DNA of 64,000 nt from Hoeflea marina (GCF_003182275.1 NZ_QGTR01000002.1:310001-374000); one strand, 5' to 3'. Shown: positions 45,588-55,412, counted from the first letter of the stretch. Notes: generated by a model from the sequence alone, not told the origin. Made by a program: numbers and translations.

Positions 45588-46481
45588 TCACAATCCGGGC
45601 TTGTAGTCGTCGATGACCTTGCCTCGGAACAGGGGCAGGACGTTCAGTTCCTGCAGCAGCTGGTCGTCGCTGACGCCGTCCTCCTGCAGCGTTGTCCACA
45701 CCCGGAAGCCGGTCAACTGGTAGGCGCCGAAGGACGTGATCATTGCCACGTCGGAGGCATCCGTCCCGCGCACCATCAGGATGCGTCCGATCCGCGGCTT
45801 GTTGTAGCGGGCGTCGACGGTGTGCCACTGACCGCCGAGATACACCTCGAACCAGGCGCAGAAATCATCAAAGCCGGTGTCGGGCACGCCGATGTCCCCG
45901 AGATAGCCGCTGCAGTAGCGGGCAGGGATGTTCATCGCCCGGCACAGGCTGACGCCGAGATGGGCGAAATCCCTGCAAACGCCGGTTTTCTCGCCCAGCA
46001 CGTCGACGGCGGTCTTGTCGGGCCGACCGAACTTGTAGCCGAAGGTGACGTGGTTGTGGACGAAGGTCGAGATGGCCTGCACCCGGGGCCAGCCTTCAGG
46101 AACCTGGGCGAACTGCTGCCAGGCGAAATTCGAAAGACTGTCGGAATCGCAGTAGCGGCTGGCGGTGAGGAAATTCAGCGTCTCAGAGGGCAGGTCCTCG
46201 ATGCGGTGCTGGACGGCGTAGGTCGCCGGCTGGTCGGGGATGCCGTCCACTTCGGCCACGCAGTCGGACCAGAACGTCGTCGAGCCGTAGGGCGCCACGG
46301 TGCGCGTGATGCGGTTGCCGAACTGGTCGTTGTACTCGCTGGTCGGATTGGACGAGGATGAGCGGACGTAATCCGAACCGATGAGGCGCCCGGCAAACGA
46401 CGGATGCACCGACAGCGCCAGCAGCATCGGCACGGGTTCCGGGCAGTTGACCGTGATTTCGAAACCAAAGCGGATCTTCAT
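45588..46481 (-). CDS. Transglutaminase-like cysteine protease-fold protein with altered histidine
   Basis: 297-residue cytoplasmic transglutaminase-fold protein. The cysteine motif is GVCRDFAHLGVSLCRAM (residues about 175-190) and the aspartate is in HTVDARYN. The usual histidine of the Cys-His-Asp triad, normally in an xHAW motif, is Cys here: FDDFCAWFEVYLGGQW. The following NKPRIGRILMVRGTDASDVA is typical of this subgroup. The ATG at 46479-46481 with an aggaaa ribosome binding site is chosen. It lies near, but not in, the ATP-grasp/transglutaminase cluster at 48.7-55.4 kb. Whether it is catalytic is open. Confidence 0.83.
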   Translation of the reverse strand: MKIRFGFEITVNCPEPVPMLLALSVHPSFAGRLIGSDYVRSSSSNPTSEYNDQFGNRITRTVAPYGSTTFWSDCVAEVDGIPDQPATYAVQHRIEDLPSETLNFLTASRYCDSDSLSNFAWQQFAQVPEGWPRVQAISTFVHNHVTFGYKFGRPDKTAVDVLGEKTGVCRDFAHLGVSLCRAMNIPARYCSGYLGDIGVPDTGFDDFCAWFEVYLGGQWHTVDARYNKPRIGRILMVRGTDASDVAMITSFGAYQLTGFRVWTTLQEDGVSDDQLLQELNVLPLFRGKVIDDYKPGL

Positions 46482-47149
46482 TGCAGTTTCCTTTGTCTCG
46501 CGGCTTCGGATCGAAATGGTCGGTCGGCCTGGCCTGTGCCGCAGCCGGAGCGTCATTGCGCCGTGGCGCAATCATCCCCAATGTTCTGGTCGGCAACAGG
46601 TTCCGTCCGGACTGTCGAATACGCAGGGTATACATGAATTCCACCCTTTGCGCATATTTCCGTTGCCGCGCAAGCCATTCCGCACTCCTCCCGTTCTGGC
46701 CGAAGCGCTCGGCCGTACAGAGCGTGCCGATGCGGCGAGATTTGCGGCTTCATGCCCGTTTTTTGGGCGCGGAGCGTCCGATGGCGATCGCCCCGCTGTC
46801 CTTGGCACGACAGGAATCTTTTCCGTTTTTCAATTAACTGTCGCTAATCGGACGCATTCAGCGTAACATGCGGTCAACACTTGCCGAAAAGAATCGTAGT
46901 CGTTTCTTTGTGGCGTGCTTGCGCGAAACGAATTGACGCAATTCGTCTTTCCGGTGCGAGCGCAATTTAATAGCAAGATTTGATTGCCGCGCCGGCCATG
47001 GCGCGGCGTTTCGCTCGCCGTCCCGTGACTGCCGTCATCGGATGGCTTCGATCCATCTGCCTCGTGCCAGAACAGGAAGGCCAGACCATGAACAGTCCGA
47101 TGAAGCGCCGTGTCGCGCGTATCTTTTCAGCCCGCGTGGAGCCCGTTTG
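46482..47149. other. Noncoding region with a perfect inverted repeat
   Basis: About 670 bp without a convincing gene. The part from 46790 to 46980 is AT-rich for this genome and holds an 8-3-8 perfect inverted repeat at 46928-46946 (arms acgaattg / caattcgt) that could be an operator for the small downstream genes. Short open frames on both strands lack codon bias and starts with ribosome binding sites. Confidence 0.45.
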
Positions 47150-47407
47150 ATGTCCAGTGGTATCGCATTTGCCGTCGGCGACATGGTTCGCCTGATCAGC
47201 CGCGTGGGGCTCTCTCCCAAGACACCCGACGTGTTCGAGGTTCTCTTCAAGATGCCGCCGCGTGACGGCAAGATCCAGTACCGGATCCGCAACGAGGAGC
47301 ATGGCCATGAACGCGTTGAAAAACATGACAATCTGGTAGCTCTCGACGACAAGACCGAGCCAGGCACGCCCAACACGAAAACCGACCGGAGATACCACCA
47401 TGGCTAA
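47150..47407 (+). CDS. Small conserved-type protein of unknown function
   Basis: 85-residue cytoplasmic protein, unnamed. It starts with a strand-rich segment (FAVGDMVRLISRVGLSPKTP) that looks like a small beta-barrel, followed by FEVLFKMPPRDGKIQYRIRN and a charged end with EEHGHERVEKHD. Proteins of this look are widespread in rhizobia but I know no function. The ATG at 47150, preceded by tggag, is chosen over an ATG at 47042 because the upstream residues are Arg/Pro-rich and unlike the rest. It overlaps the start of the next gene by 8 bp. Confidence 0.72.
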   Translation: MSSGIAFAVGDMVRLISRVGLSPKTPDVFEVLFKMPPRDGKIQYRIRNEEHGHERVEKHDNLVALDDKTEPGTPNTKTDRRYHHG

Positions 47408-47540
47408 AGGCCAGATGCGCAGCAGCAAGGAAACACGCAAGCCCAAGAAGGACAAGGACAAGGCCAAGGCCGGTCCGGCCGCGGGTTCCGCCGTCAAGGA
47501 ACTGCAGACCAATCCCTTCGCCGCCAAGGGCAAGAAGTAG
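47400..47540 (+). CDS. 46-residue lysine-rich small protein
   Basis: Tiny basic protein (14 Lys in 46 residues). It begins MAKGQMRSSKETRKPKKDKD, has a short Ala/Gly middle and ends NPFAAKGKK. Strongly basic with no hydrophobic segment, so it probably binds RNA, DNA or ribosomes (inference). Its ATG lies inside the last codons of the previous gene (8-bp overlap in another frame), implying translational coupling. A reading frame this short with such consistent composition and coupling is likely real; similar short Lys-rich proteins are annotated in Rhizobiales. Confidence 0.68.
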   Translation: MAKGQMRSSKETRKPKKDKDKAKAGPAAGSAVKELQTNPFAAKGKK

Positions 47541-47583
47541 TCGTACCGGCCTGACGGCCGCCGCATGCGCTTCACCCCATATT

Positions 47584-47611
47584 CCGCACCGGGCAAGACT
47601 GTCCGGTGCGG
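47584..47611 (+). terminator. Stem-loop after the small gene pair
   Basis: Perfect 9-bp stem (ccgcaccgg / ccggtgcgg) with a 10-base loop, 43 bp after the 46-codon gene. No T-run; could end or stabilise the transcript. Confidence 0.5.
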
Positions 47612-47640
47612 CAGCATTCCGAATTTGACGGAGACAGCCC

Positions 47641-47766
47641 ATGCCAGACAGCCAGCAGACACAGACAGCGGCTGAATTCGCTCCGTTGGTCTCCGCCGAG
47701 CCCCGGTCGCCCGCGACGGGCTGCTCCATGTCCAATCGTCCCGCTGCGATGGGCTGGGCCATCTGA
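47641..47766 (+). CDS. Possible 41-residue leader ORF coupled to the DUF1488 gene
   Basis: Short frame starting MPDSQQTQTAAEFAPLV with a cggag ribosome binding site at good distance. It ends TGA overlapping the next ATG by one base (TGATG), the usual sign of coupled translation. It contains one Cys and three Met near the end. Nothing is recognised; it may be a leader peptide, a real small protein or chance. Confidence 0.42.
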   Translation: MPDSQQTQTAAEFAPLVSAEPRSPATGCSMSNRPAAMGWAI

Positions 47767-48035
47767 TGGGTCTTCAGTTTCCCAACCGCTCGCGCAGTCT
47801 GGACAACGATGGTCTGGCAATCCGGTTTTCGGGCTATGACGGCATGTTCGAGATCCGCTTCTCGATGGATCTCGTCACGCTCGAAAGACTGACCGGCGCG
47901 CCGGCCGCGGCGGACGATGCCAGCCTCACCGCCTTTGACGGCATCCGTACCAAGGTGGAAACAGTGGCCATCAAGACCTACCAGCGCAGCCGCAAGTCAT
48001 CCTACCGGCTGGCGGCCTCGGATTTCGGCTACTGA
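47766..48035 (+). CDS. DUF1488 family protein
   Basis: 89-residue cytoplasmic protein of the DUF1488 family: it opens with FPNRSRSLDNDGLAIRFSGY and DGMFEIRFSMDLVTLERLTG, the pattern of that family, and ends in a basic segment. Function is not known for any member. The start is coupled to the short ORF upstream. Confidence 0.8.
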   Translation: MGLQFPNRSRSLDNDGLAIRFSGYDGMFEIRFSMDLVTLERLTGAPAAADDASLTAFDGIRTKVETVAIKTYQRSRKSSYRLAASDFGY

Positions 48036-48071
48036 AGCCGGGTCGGCGCTGCGGCCCAGCCGCGGCGCGAC

Positions 48072-48503
48072 TCAGGCCCTCAGGGCGGCGGCGCTCACCG
48101 GTCTTGCGGGTGTCATCCGCGCGATTCGGTCGACCAACAGTTCCGGCATCAGCGTGACGAACTGGAGCCGCAGGGTGTAATTGCCCTGCTCCTTGATGAC
48201 GGCGCCGATCGTGGTGCCGGTCCAGGGCAGGAAGATCTGCACATGTTCAGCGATGCGGGGGAAGCCCGCGGGCGCGTCGCTGCCGGCATCGAGCACGTCG
48301 TCACGCCAGGGAAATGCGCCCGAGGTGATCAGGCAACCCTGTTCCGAAATATTGACGACGAGACCGCCTGCCGAAAATTGTCCCTGGGTGTCCCGGGTGG
48401 ACATGGCGACAACCGCGGGGCAATTGGCGTCGCGCCGGAAATAATGCCGACGGTCTTCCTGGCGGCCGATCCGGGTGAGGTTATGCAGCTTCTTGTGTTG
48501 CAC
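48072..48503 (-). CDS. PilZ-domain protein
   Basis: 143-residue single-domain protein. The c-di-GMP-binding signature is present in outline: RRHYFRRD supplies the RxxxR pair and NISEQGCLI matches (D/N)xSxxG. The body is a PilZ beta-barrel. With the EAL and GGDEF genes at the two ends of the window it may be one of the cell's c-di-GMP receptors (inference). It lies between convergent and divergent neighbours and is probably transcribed alone. Confidence 0.82.
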   Translation of the reverse strand: MQHKKLHNLTRIGRQEDRRHYFRRDANCPAVVAMSTRDTQGQFSAGGLVVNISEQGCLITSGAFPWRDDVLDAGSDAPAGFPRIAEHVQIFLPWTGTTIGAVIKEQGNYTLRLQFVTLMPELLVDRIARMTPARPVSAAALRA

Positions 48504-48715
48504 TGCTGTGCTCCGGTTGCTGGTCCTGCCCCGAGTGTCGCGGCCCCGCCCTAAGGAAGGGTTGCCGTCGCGTGCCGGGTAATCGCCCCCGAATGGCAGT
48601 TTCCCCTAACCCGCGCTGAAGAACTCGCTATAGTGGGACTGCAATGTGGACAGCGCCGTTTGCACCATGCATCCTGCAGTGCACAGATATTCCTCGGGCA
48701 AGTCCGGAAACATTC

Positions 48716-51700
48716 ATGTCAATTCTCGCCAGCATCCACCACCTGACCCATTACAAATATGATCGTCCGGTGTCGCTCGGACCGCAGGTCATACGGCTGC
48801 GGCCGGCGCCGCACAGCCGCACCCGGGTGGTGTCGCATTCTTTGAAGGTCACGCCGGACAACCATTTCGTCAACTACCAGCAGGATCCCTACGGCAACTG
48901 GCTGGCGCGCTATGTCTTTCCCGACCCGGTGACCGAGTTCAAGATCGAGGTGGATCTGGTCGCCGACATGACGGTCTACAATCCGTTCGACTTCTTCGTC
49001 GAGGATGCGGCGGAGTTCTGGCCGTTCGACTATGACGCAGACATCAGCCCGGACCTGGTGATCTACCGCACGCCGGAGCCGGCCGGCCCGAGGCTGCAGG
49101 CGTTTCTCGACACGATTCCGCGCGACCGGACGCGCAGCGTCGACTTCGCCGTCGGCCTCAACACGCGGCTTGCCAACGAGATCGGCTACGTCATCCGCAT
49201 GGAGCCCGGCGTGCAGACGCCGGAGGAAACCTTTGACACCGGCTGCGGCTCCTGCCGCGACACCAGCTGGCTGCTGGTGCAGGTGCTGCGCCATCTCGGC
49301 TTCGCCGCGCGCTTCGTCTCCGGTTATCTGATCCAGCTCAAGCCCGATCTCGTCGCCATCGACGGCCCGCCCGGCACCGACCACGATTTCACCGATCTGC
49401 ATGCCTGGACCGAGGTCTACATCCCCGGCGCCGGCTGGATCGGCCTTGACCCGACCTCCGGCCTTCTCACCGGCGAAAGCCACATCCCGCTGGCGGCGAC
49501 GCCGCATTACCGCACCGCCGCGCCGATTTCCGGCCTGGCGAGCTTTGCCGAGGTCGAATTCGGCTTCGAGATGAATGTCACCCGCGTCGCCGAACATCCC
49601 CGCATCACCAAACCGTTCAGCGACGAATCCTGGAGTGCGCTCGATGCGTTGGGGCAGGCGGTCGACAAGCGCCTCGCCGAGGGCGACGTGCGGCTGACCA
49701 TGGGCGGCGAGCCGACCTTCGTCTCCATCGACGATTTCGAAAGCGAGGAATGGAACACCGCCGCCGTCGGCCCGCAGAAGCGCATTCTCGCCGATCAGCT
49801 GATTCGCCGGCTCCGGGATCGCTTCGCGCCGGGCGGCTTCCTGCACTACGGCCAGGGTAAATGGTATCCGGGCGAGACGCTGCCGCGCTGGACCTTTTCG
49901 CTCTACTGGCGCCGCGACCAGAAGCCGATCTGGCAGGACGTGAGCCTGATTGCCCACGAGGGCATGGACACCGGCAAGGCCACGCCGGAAACGGCCGAGG
50001 CACTGTTGTCGGCCATTGCCGGCCAATTGGGGGTCGAGACCGAAAACGTGCTGCCTGCTTTCGAGGATCCGGGCGAGTGGCTGCTCAAGGAAGGCAATCT
50101 GCCAGACAATGTGACGCCGGAGAATTCCAAGCTCACCGATCCGGAGGAACGCCACCGCATCGCCACGGTGTTTGCCCGCGGCCTGACCAAACCATCGGGC
50201 TTCGTCCTGCCGGTTCAGCGCTGGCAGTCGAAAGCCTCCGGCCACGGCTGGCGGTCGGAGAAGTGGAAGACGCGGCGCGGCCATGTCTTCCTGGTGCCCG
50301 GAGACAGCCCGGTCGGCTACCGGCTGCCGCTCGGCGCGCTGCCCTATGTGCCGCCTGCGCAGTATCCCTACACTCACCCCGCCGATCCGACCTCGCTGCC
50401 GCGCGACTTCGCCGACGCGCCCGCAACAGAAGCCGCGGCCGGGAAGATGCCGGTCGAGGATGTCGCGCACGATCAGACGGTGGCGCATTTCACAGCGTCG
50501 GAGCCGGTCCAGGATCGGGTCGAACAGACATTGGGCGAGCTCGGCGGTGCCGTGCGCACGGCGATCTCTGTCGAGCCCCGCGACGGCCGGCTCTGCGTGT
50601 TCATGCCGCCGGTCGAGCGCATCGAGGATTATCTGGAACTGATCGCCGCCGCCGAGAAATCCGCGGCCGGGCTCGGCCTGCAGGTGCATATCGAGGGCTA
50701 CGCTCCGCCGCATGATCCGCGCATGAACGTCATCCGCGTCGCGCCGGATCCGGGGGTCATCGAGGTCAATGTGCATCCCGCCGCCGGCTGGGCGGACTGC
50801 GTCGCCATCACCCAGGGGGTCTATGAGGAGGCGCGCCAGTGCCGTCTTGGCGCCGAGAAGTTTATGATCGACGGCCGCCACACCGGCACCGGCGGCGGCA
50901 ACCATGTCGTGGTCGGAGGCGCCACGCCGATGGACAGCCCGTTCCTGCGCCGGCCTGACCTGCTGGCGAGCCTCATCCTGCACTGGCAGCGCCATCCGAG
51001 CCTGTCCTACCTGTTCTCCGGGCTGTTCATCGGCCCGACCAGCCAGGCTCCGCGCGTCGATGAAGGCCGCCATGACAGCCTCTACGAACTCGAGATGGCA
51101 CTGGCGCAGATCCCGGCCCCGGACGCCGGCACGCCGCCGCTGCCGTGGCTGGTCGATCGGCTCCTGCGCAACCTGCTCGTGGATGTCACCGGCAACACGC
51201 ATCGGGCGGAGATCTGCATCGACAAGCTCTACTCGCCCGACGGCCCCACCGGCCGGCTTGGCCTGGTCGAGTTCCGCAGCTTCGAGATGCCGCCGGATTC
51301 GCGCATGAGCCTCGCCCAGCAACTGCTCATCCGCGCCATCATTGCCCGCATGTGGGAGAGGCCGCTCAAGGGTCGCTTCACGCGCTGGGGCACGACGCTC
51401 AACGACCGCTTCATGATGCCGCATTTCATCTGGGAGGATTTCCTCACAGTGCTCGACGACCTGTCCGAGCACGGTTTCCCGATGCGCCCGGAATGGTTCG
51501 AGGCGCAGGCCGAGTTCCGCTTTCCGTTCTGCGGCGAGGTCGAGTACGAGGGCGTCAAGCTGGAACTGCGGCAGGCGCTGGAGCCCTGGCACGTGCTGGG
51601 CGAGACCGGTGCCATCGGCGGCACGGTGCGCTACACGGACTCCTCGGTCGAAAGGCTTCAGGTCAAGCTGTCGGGGGCCGATGCGACGCGCTACATCGTC

Positions 51701-52069
51701 ACCTGCAACGGTCGGCGCATGCCGATGATCGCCACATCGACCAGCGGCGTTTCGGTTTCCGGTGTGCGCTACAAGGCCTGGCAGCCGGCCATGGCCCTGC
51801 ATCCGGTGCTGCCGGTTGACGCGCCTTTGACCTTCGACATCTACGACACATGGTCGAACCGCTCGCTTGGCGGCTGCGTCTATCATGTCGCCCATCCCGG
51901 CGGCCGCAGCTACGATACCTTCCCGATCAACGGCAACGAAGCCGAGGCCCGCCGTCTGGCGCGGTTCGAGGCTCGCGGCCACACGCCGGGGAGCTTCGTG
52001 CCGCCGCCGGAACAGCCGCACCCGGAGTTCCCGATGACCCTCGACCTGCGCCGCGCGCCGGGCATCTGA
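48716..52069 (+). CDS. Transglutaminase-DUF2126 fusion, predicted amidoligase/peptidase-like enzyme
   Basis: 1117-residue protein. Residues about 1-85 are the transglutaminase N-terminal beta domain ([20 protein letters not shown]). Residues about 150-265 are an intact transglutaminase core with Cys in [14 protein letters not shown], His in DLHAWTEVY and Asp in GLDPTSGLL. Residues about 310-1115 are DUF2126, with [13 protein letters not shown] near its start, the [10 protein letters not shown] loop and a C-terminal [11 protein letters not shown] motif; this domain has been predicted to be a glutamine-synthetase-like (COOH-NH2) ligase. The ATG at 48716 is chosen, 2 bp before the next gene's region of 5' coupling. 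No signal peptide. First gene of a three-gene operon. The whole system lacks a known product. Confidence 0.88.
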   Translation: MSILASIHHLTHYKYDRPVSLGPQVIRLRPAPHSRTRVVSHSLKVTPDNHFVNYQQDPYGNWLARYVFPDPVTEFKIEVDLVADMTVYNPFDFFVEDAAEFWPFDYDADISPDLVIYRTPEPAGPRLQAFLDTIPRDRTRSVDFAVGLNTRLANEIGYVIRMEPGVQTPEETFDTGCGSCRDTSWLLVQVLRHLGFAARFVSGYLIQLKPDLVAIDGPPGTDHDFTDLHAWTEVYIPGAGWIGLDPTSGLLTGESHIPLAATPHYRTAAPISGLASFAEVEFGFEMNVTRVAEHPRITKPFSDESWSALDALGQAVDKRLAEGDVRLTMGGEPTFVSIDDFESEEWNTAAVGPQKRILADQLIRRLRDRFAPGGFLHYGQGKWYPGETLPRWTFSLYWRRDQKPIWQDVSLIAHEGMDTGKATPETAEALLSAIAGQLGVETENVLPAFEDPGEWLLKEGNLPDNVTPENSKLTDPEERHRIATVFARGLTKPSGFVLPVQRWQSKASGHGWRSEKWKTRRGHVFLVPGDSPVGYRLPLGALPYVPPAQYPYTHPADPTSLPRDFADAPATEAAAGKMPVEDVAHDQTVAHFTASEPVQDRVEQTLGELGGAVRTAISVEPRDGRLCVFMPPVERIEDYLELIAAAEKSAAGLGLQVHIEGYAPPHDPRMNVIRVAPDPGVIEVNVHPAAGWADCVAITQGVYEEARQCRLGAEKFMIDGRHTGTGGGNHVVVGGATPMDSPFLRRPDLLASLILHWQRHPSLSYLFSGLFIGPTSQAPRVDEGRHDSLYELEMALAQIPAPDAGTPPLPWLVDRLLRNLLVDVTGNTHRAEICIDKLYSPDGPTGRLGLVEFRSFEMPPDSRMSLAQQLLIRAIIARMWERPLKGRFTRWGTTLNDRFMMPHFIWEDFLTVLDDLSEHGFPMRPEWFEAQAEFRFPFCGEVEYEGVKLELRQALEPWHVLGETGAIGGTVRYTDSSVERLQVKLSGADATRYIVTCNGRRMPMIATSTSGVSVSGVRYKAWQPAMALHPVLPVDAPLTFDIYDTWSNRSLGGCVYHVAHPGGRSYDTFPINGNEAEARRLARFEARGHTPGSFVPPPEQPHPEFPMTLDLRRAPGI

Positions 52070-52071
52070 CA

Positions 52072-54474
52072 ATGCCCGGCAAAGCCAATCGCAAGCGGGC
52101 CGGATCGCATGCCTTTCTCCAGGGATACGTCCCGAGCGAAGGCGTGCCCGACGAGCTGTTTGACTTTGGCGGCGAGATGCGGCCCGGCTGGTCCGGGCTG
52201 ATCGAACATCTCGCCTCGCAAAAGGCCGACCAGCTCGAACGGAGCTTTGCCCGCGGACGCCAGTATCTGCGCGACGCGGGCGTCTTCTTCCGCCAGTACG
52301 GCGCCGGCGATCAGGGCGTGCGTGACTGGCCGCTCAGTCCGGTGCCGGTGGTTCTGACGGACATGGAATGGGCCGAAATCTCCGCCGGGCTGATCCAGCG
52401 CGCCGATCTCCTGGAGGCGGTCGCCGCCGATATCTACGGCGACAACAGTTTGGTCGCCCAGGGCCGGATCCCTGCCGGCCTGGTGGCCGGAAACCCGGAA
52501 TGGCTGCGCCCGATGGTCGGCGTCAGGCCCGCATCGGGCCATTTCCTGCATTTTGTGGCCTTTGAGATCGGGCGGCGTCCGGATGGCCGATGGTGGGTGC
52601 TGGGCGACCGGACGCAGGCCCCGTCGGGAGCCGGCTATGCGCTCGAAAACCGCGTGGCCTCCATGCGCAGCTTTTCGGGATATTATCGCAACGCCAATGT
52701 CGTGCGGCTGGCCAGCTTCTTTCGCGCCTTCCGCGACGGGCTCAACGCGCTCAAGCAGGATCCCTCCGGCCGGGTCGGCATCCTTTCGCCGGGTCCGATG
52801 ACCGACACCTATTACGAGCATGCCTATATCGCACGCTATCTCGGCATGATGCTTCTCGAGGGGGAAGACCTCACGGTGGAAAGCGGCAGGCTGATGGTCC
52901 GCACGGTGTCCGGTCTCCAGCCGGTGAGCGTGCTGTGGCGGCGGCTGGATTCGGTGTGGGTCGACCCGCTGGAACTGGATGAGAGTTCGCGCCTGGGCAC
53001 GCCGGGCCTGCTGACGGCGGTCCGCAACGGCAATGTCACCATGATCAATGCACTTGGCACCGGGGTGCTGGAAAGCCGCGCCTTCCTCGCCTTCCTGCCG
53101 CGGCTGAGTGAAGTGCTGCTGGGCGCTCCGCTCAGGATGCCCAATGTTGCGACCTGGTGGTGCGGTGGCGCCGATGAGCGCGCCCATGTGGCCGGGCACG
53201 CCGACCGGATGATGATCGGTCCGGCCAATTCGATCCGCCTGCCGCTCGAGCCCGGCGAAGACACCGCGCTGGGCGGCGCGGCGGCGCAGCGCAAGGGACG
53301 CGATGTCGCCGCCTGGCTGGAGGCCGAGGGCGACAGGCTCATCGGCCAGGACCAGGTGACGCTGTCGACCACGCCGGCCTGGTTCGAGGGCCGGCTGGTG
53401 CCGCGCCCCATGAGCATCCGCGTGTTCCTGGCGCGCACGGAAGACGGCTGGCAGGTGATGCCCGGCGGCTACGCCCGGCTTGCCGCCGAACAGGACCCGT
53501 CGGCAGTGTCGATCCGCCAGGGCGGGTCGGTTGCCGATGTCTGGGTGGTCTCCGACAAGCCGGTGGCGGCCGACACCATGCTGCATCACAGCACCGAGAC
53601 CTTCGTGCGCAGCCTTCCCGGCATCCTGCCGAGCCGCGCGGCTGACAACCTGTTCTGGCTTGGCCGTTATGTCGAGCGCGCCGAGGGTACCATGCGCCTG
53701 GTGCGGGCCTACAATGGCCGCATCGATGAAACCCCGGCTGGCGGCTCGCCGCTGATGGACAGTCTCAAGGAATTCCTCGAGGACCGCGACGTCGATGTGG
53801 AGGAGGGGCTGCCGCGGCATCTCGTCCGCACCCTGTCCTCCGCCGTCAACAGCGCCAGCCACATCCGCGATCGCTTCTCCGTCGATGCCTGGGCGTCGCT
53901 CACCGACCTGCAGCGCACGCTCGCCAAGATGTCGCCGAAAGTGGTGCCCGGCGATGACGCCGCCGCCGCCATGGGCGTGCTCTTGCGCAAGATCACCGGC
54001 TTCTCCGGACTGGTCAACGACAACATGTATCGCTTCACCGGGTGGCGGTTCCTGACGCTTGGCCGCTCGATCGAACGGGCGCTGGCCATGGCCAGCCTGC
54101 TCAGCGTGTTCGCCGACCGCGACGCCAGGGAAGGCGGTTTCGATCTCTGCGTCGAGGTGGGCGACAGCGTCATGAGCCATCGTCGCCGCTATTCGGTGAC
54201 CACCAGCCGCGAGACGGTCATCGATCTGCTGGCCCTCGATCATCTCAATCCGCGTTCGATCGCCTACCATGTCGACGAGATCCGCAACCAGATCAGCCTG
54301 CTGCCGGGCGCCGAGGTCAACGGACAACTCTCCGGCCTGTCGCGCTCGGCGCTCAAGCTCTACAGCGACTTGACGCTGCACACGCCGCAAACGCTCGATG
54401 GCGAGGCGCTGGGCCGGATCCTCCAGGACATCTACACCCTGACCGGCGATGTGGCCGGGACCTATCTGAGCTGA
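52072..54474 (+). CDS. Circularly permuted ATP-grasp (DUF404/407) plus alpha-E (DUF403) protein
   Basis: 800-residue protein starting 2 bp after the DUF2126 stop. Residues about 60-470 match the circularly permuted ATP-grasp type, with RQYLRDAGVFFRQYG, FEIGRRPDGRWWVLGDRTQA and PSGAGYALENR, then GILSPGPMTDTYYEHAYIAR. Residues about 515-795 are the alpha-E domain: LPSRAADNLFWLGRYVERAE is its hallmark, and the rest is helical. ATP-grasp enzymes form amide bonds from a carboxylate and an amine with ATP; the alpha-E domain may hold the acceptor. In many genomes the two domains are separate genes, here fused. Product unknown. Confidence 0.88.
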   Translation: MPGKANRKRAGSHAFLQGYVPSEGVPDELFDFGGEMRPGWSGLIEHLASQKADQLERSFARGRQYLRDAGVFFRQYGAGDQGVRDWPLSPVPVVLTDMEWAEISAGLIQRADLLEAVAADIYGDNSLVAQGRIPAGLVAGNPEWLRPMVGVRPASGHFLHFVAFEIGRRPDGRWWVLGDRTQAPSGAGYALENRVASMRSFSGYYRNANVVRLASFFRAFRDGLNALKQDPSGRVGILSPGPMTDTYYEHAYIARYLGMMLLEGEDLTVESGRLMVRTVSGLQPVSVLWRRLDSVWVDPLELDESSRLGTPGLLTAVRNGNVTMINALGTGVLESRAFLAFLPRLSEVLLGAPLRMPNVATWWCGGADERAHVAGHADRMMIGPANSIRLPLEPGEDTALGGAAAQRKGRDVAAWLEAEGDRLIGQDQVTLSTTPAWFEGRLVPRPMSIRVFLARTEDGWQVMPGGYARLAAEQDPSAVSIRQGGSVADVWVVSDKPVAADTMLHHSTETFVRSLPGILPSRAADNLFWLGRYVERAEGTMRLVRAYNGRIDETPAGGSPLMDSLKEFLEDRDVDVEEGLPRHLVRTLSSAVNSASHIRDRFSVDAWASLTDLQRTLAKMSPKVVPGDDAAAAMGVLLRKITGFSGLVNDNMYRFTGWRFLTLGRSIERALAMASLLSVFADRDAREGGFDLCVEVGDSVMSHRRRYSVTTSRETVIDLLALDHLNPRSIAYHVDEIRNQISLLPGAEVNGQLSGLSRSALKLYSDLTLHTPQTLDGEALGRILQDIYTLTGDVAGTYLS

Positions 54475-54478
54475 GGCC

Positions 54479-55396
54479 ATGCGCTACGACATCACGCTCA
54501 CCATGACCTACAGCTATGATTCACCCGCCGCCGGCGTGCGCCAGTTGGCGCATCTGCTGCCGCTCGATCTCCTCGACTTCGACGGGGCCGGCGGCTCCGG
54601 CCAGCCGGTTCCGCGCCAGCGTCTGATTGCCGGACGCCTGGATTTCGACCCGGAGCCGGCGGTCCGCGAGGACCGATTCGACTTCTTCGGCAACGCCATC
54701 AGCGAAGTGGCCTTCCACGAGGCGCTCGACGAGATCGTCATCCGGCTGCAGGCCCGGGTCGAGGTCAACAAGGTGTCCGCCCCGATCCCGGCGACGATAC
54801 CGCTCGATGGCCTCGTCGCCGCTGTCGCCGCATGCTGGGACCTCGGCCCACGCTCGCCGGTGCATTTCATCTATCCGTCGCCCCGGGTGCCCTTCGATCC
54901 GGCGATCGCCGACTATGCGCGGGGCTGCAGTCAGCCCGGCGCATCGGTGGCCGGCGTCGTCGAGGCGTTGGGCCGGCGGCTCAACGTGGACATGAAATTC
55001 GATGCCGAGGCCACGACGGCCAGCACGCCGATCAGCGAATCCTTCGCCCAGCGTCATGGCGTTTGCCAGGACTTCTCCCAGATCATGATTTCTGCCCTGC
55101 GCAGCCTCGGCATTCCGGCGGGCTATGTCTCCGGCTTCCTGCGAACCCTGCCGCCACCGGGCAAGCCGCGCCTTGAGGGCGCAGACGCCATGCATGCCTG
55201 GGTCTGCGCCTGGTGCGGGCCGGACACCGGCTGGGTCGAATACGATCCGACCAATGCGACATTTGCCGGCACCGACCATGTGGTCGTTGCCTATGGGCGG
55301 GACTATGCCGACGTGGCACCGGTTCGCGGCGCGATGCGGATTGCAGGCAGTCATACGAGCGACCAGGCGGTCGACGTCATTCCGCTGACGGACTGA
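54479..55396 (+). CDS. Transglutaminase-like protein of the ATP-grasp/alpha-E cluster
   Basis: 305-residue protein with a transglutaminase N-terminal beta domain (residues about 1-110, MTYSYDSPAAGVRQLAHLLP) and an intact core: Cys in QRHGVCQDFSQIMISALRSL, His in DAMHAWVCAW, Asp in WVEYDPTNA. No signal peptide, so it acts in the cytoplasm. It follows the ATP-grasp/alpha-E gene by 4 bp and shares its operon. Members of this set are predicted to cleave or transfer the amide products of the ligases (prediction from gene-neighbourhood studies, not experiment). Confidence 0.88.
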   Translation: MRYDITLTMTYSYDSPAAGVRQLAHLLPLDLLDFDGAGGSGQPVPRQRLIAGRLDFDPEPAVREDRFDFFGNAISEVAFHEALDEIVIRLQARVEVNKVSAPIPATIPLDGLVAAVAACWDLGPRSPVHFIYPSPRVPFDPAIADYARGCSQPGASVAGVVEALGRRLNVDMKFDAEATTASTPISESFAQRHGVCQDFSQIMISALRSLGIPAGYVSGFLRTLPPPGKPRLEGADAMHAWVCAWCGPDTGWVEYDPTNATFAGTDHVVVAYGRDYADVAPVRGAMRIAGSHTSDQAVDVIPLTD

Positions 55397-55412
55397 CGCC
55401 GACCGGGAGGCG

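Noticed and set aside
48719-52072. 1117-residue minus-strand open frame
   Set aside because: Shadow of the transglutaminase-DUF2126 gene, a usual effect of high GC.
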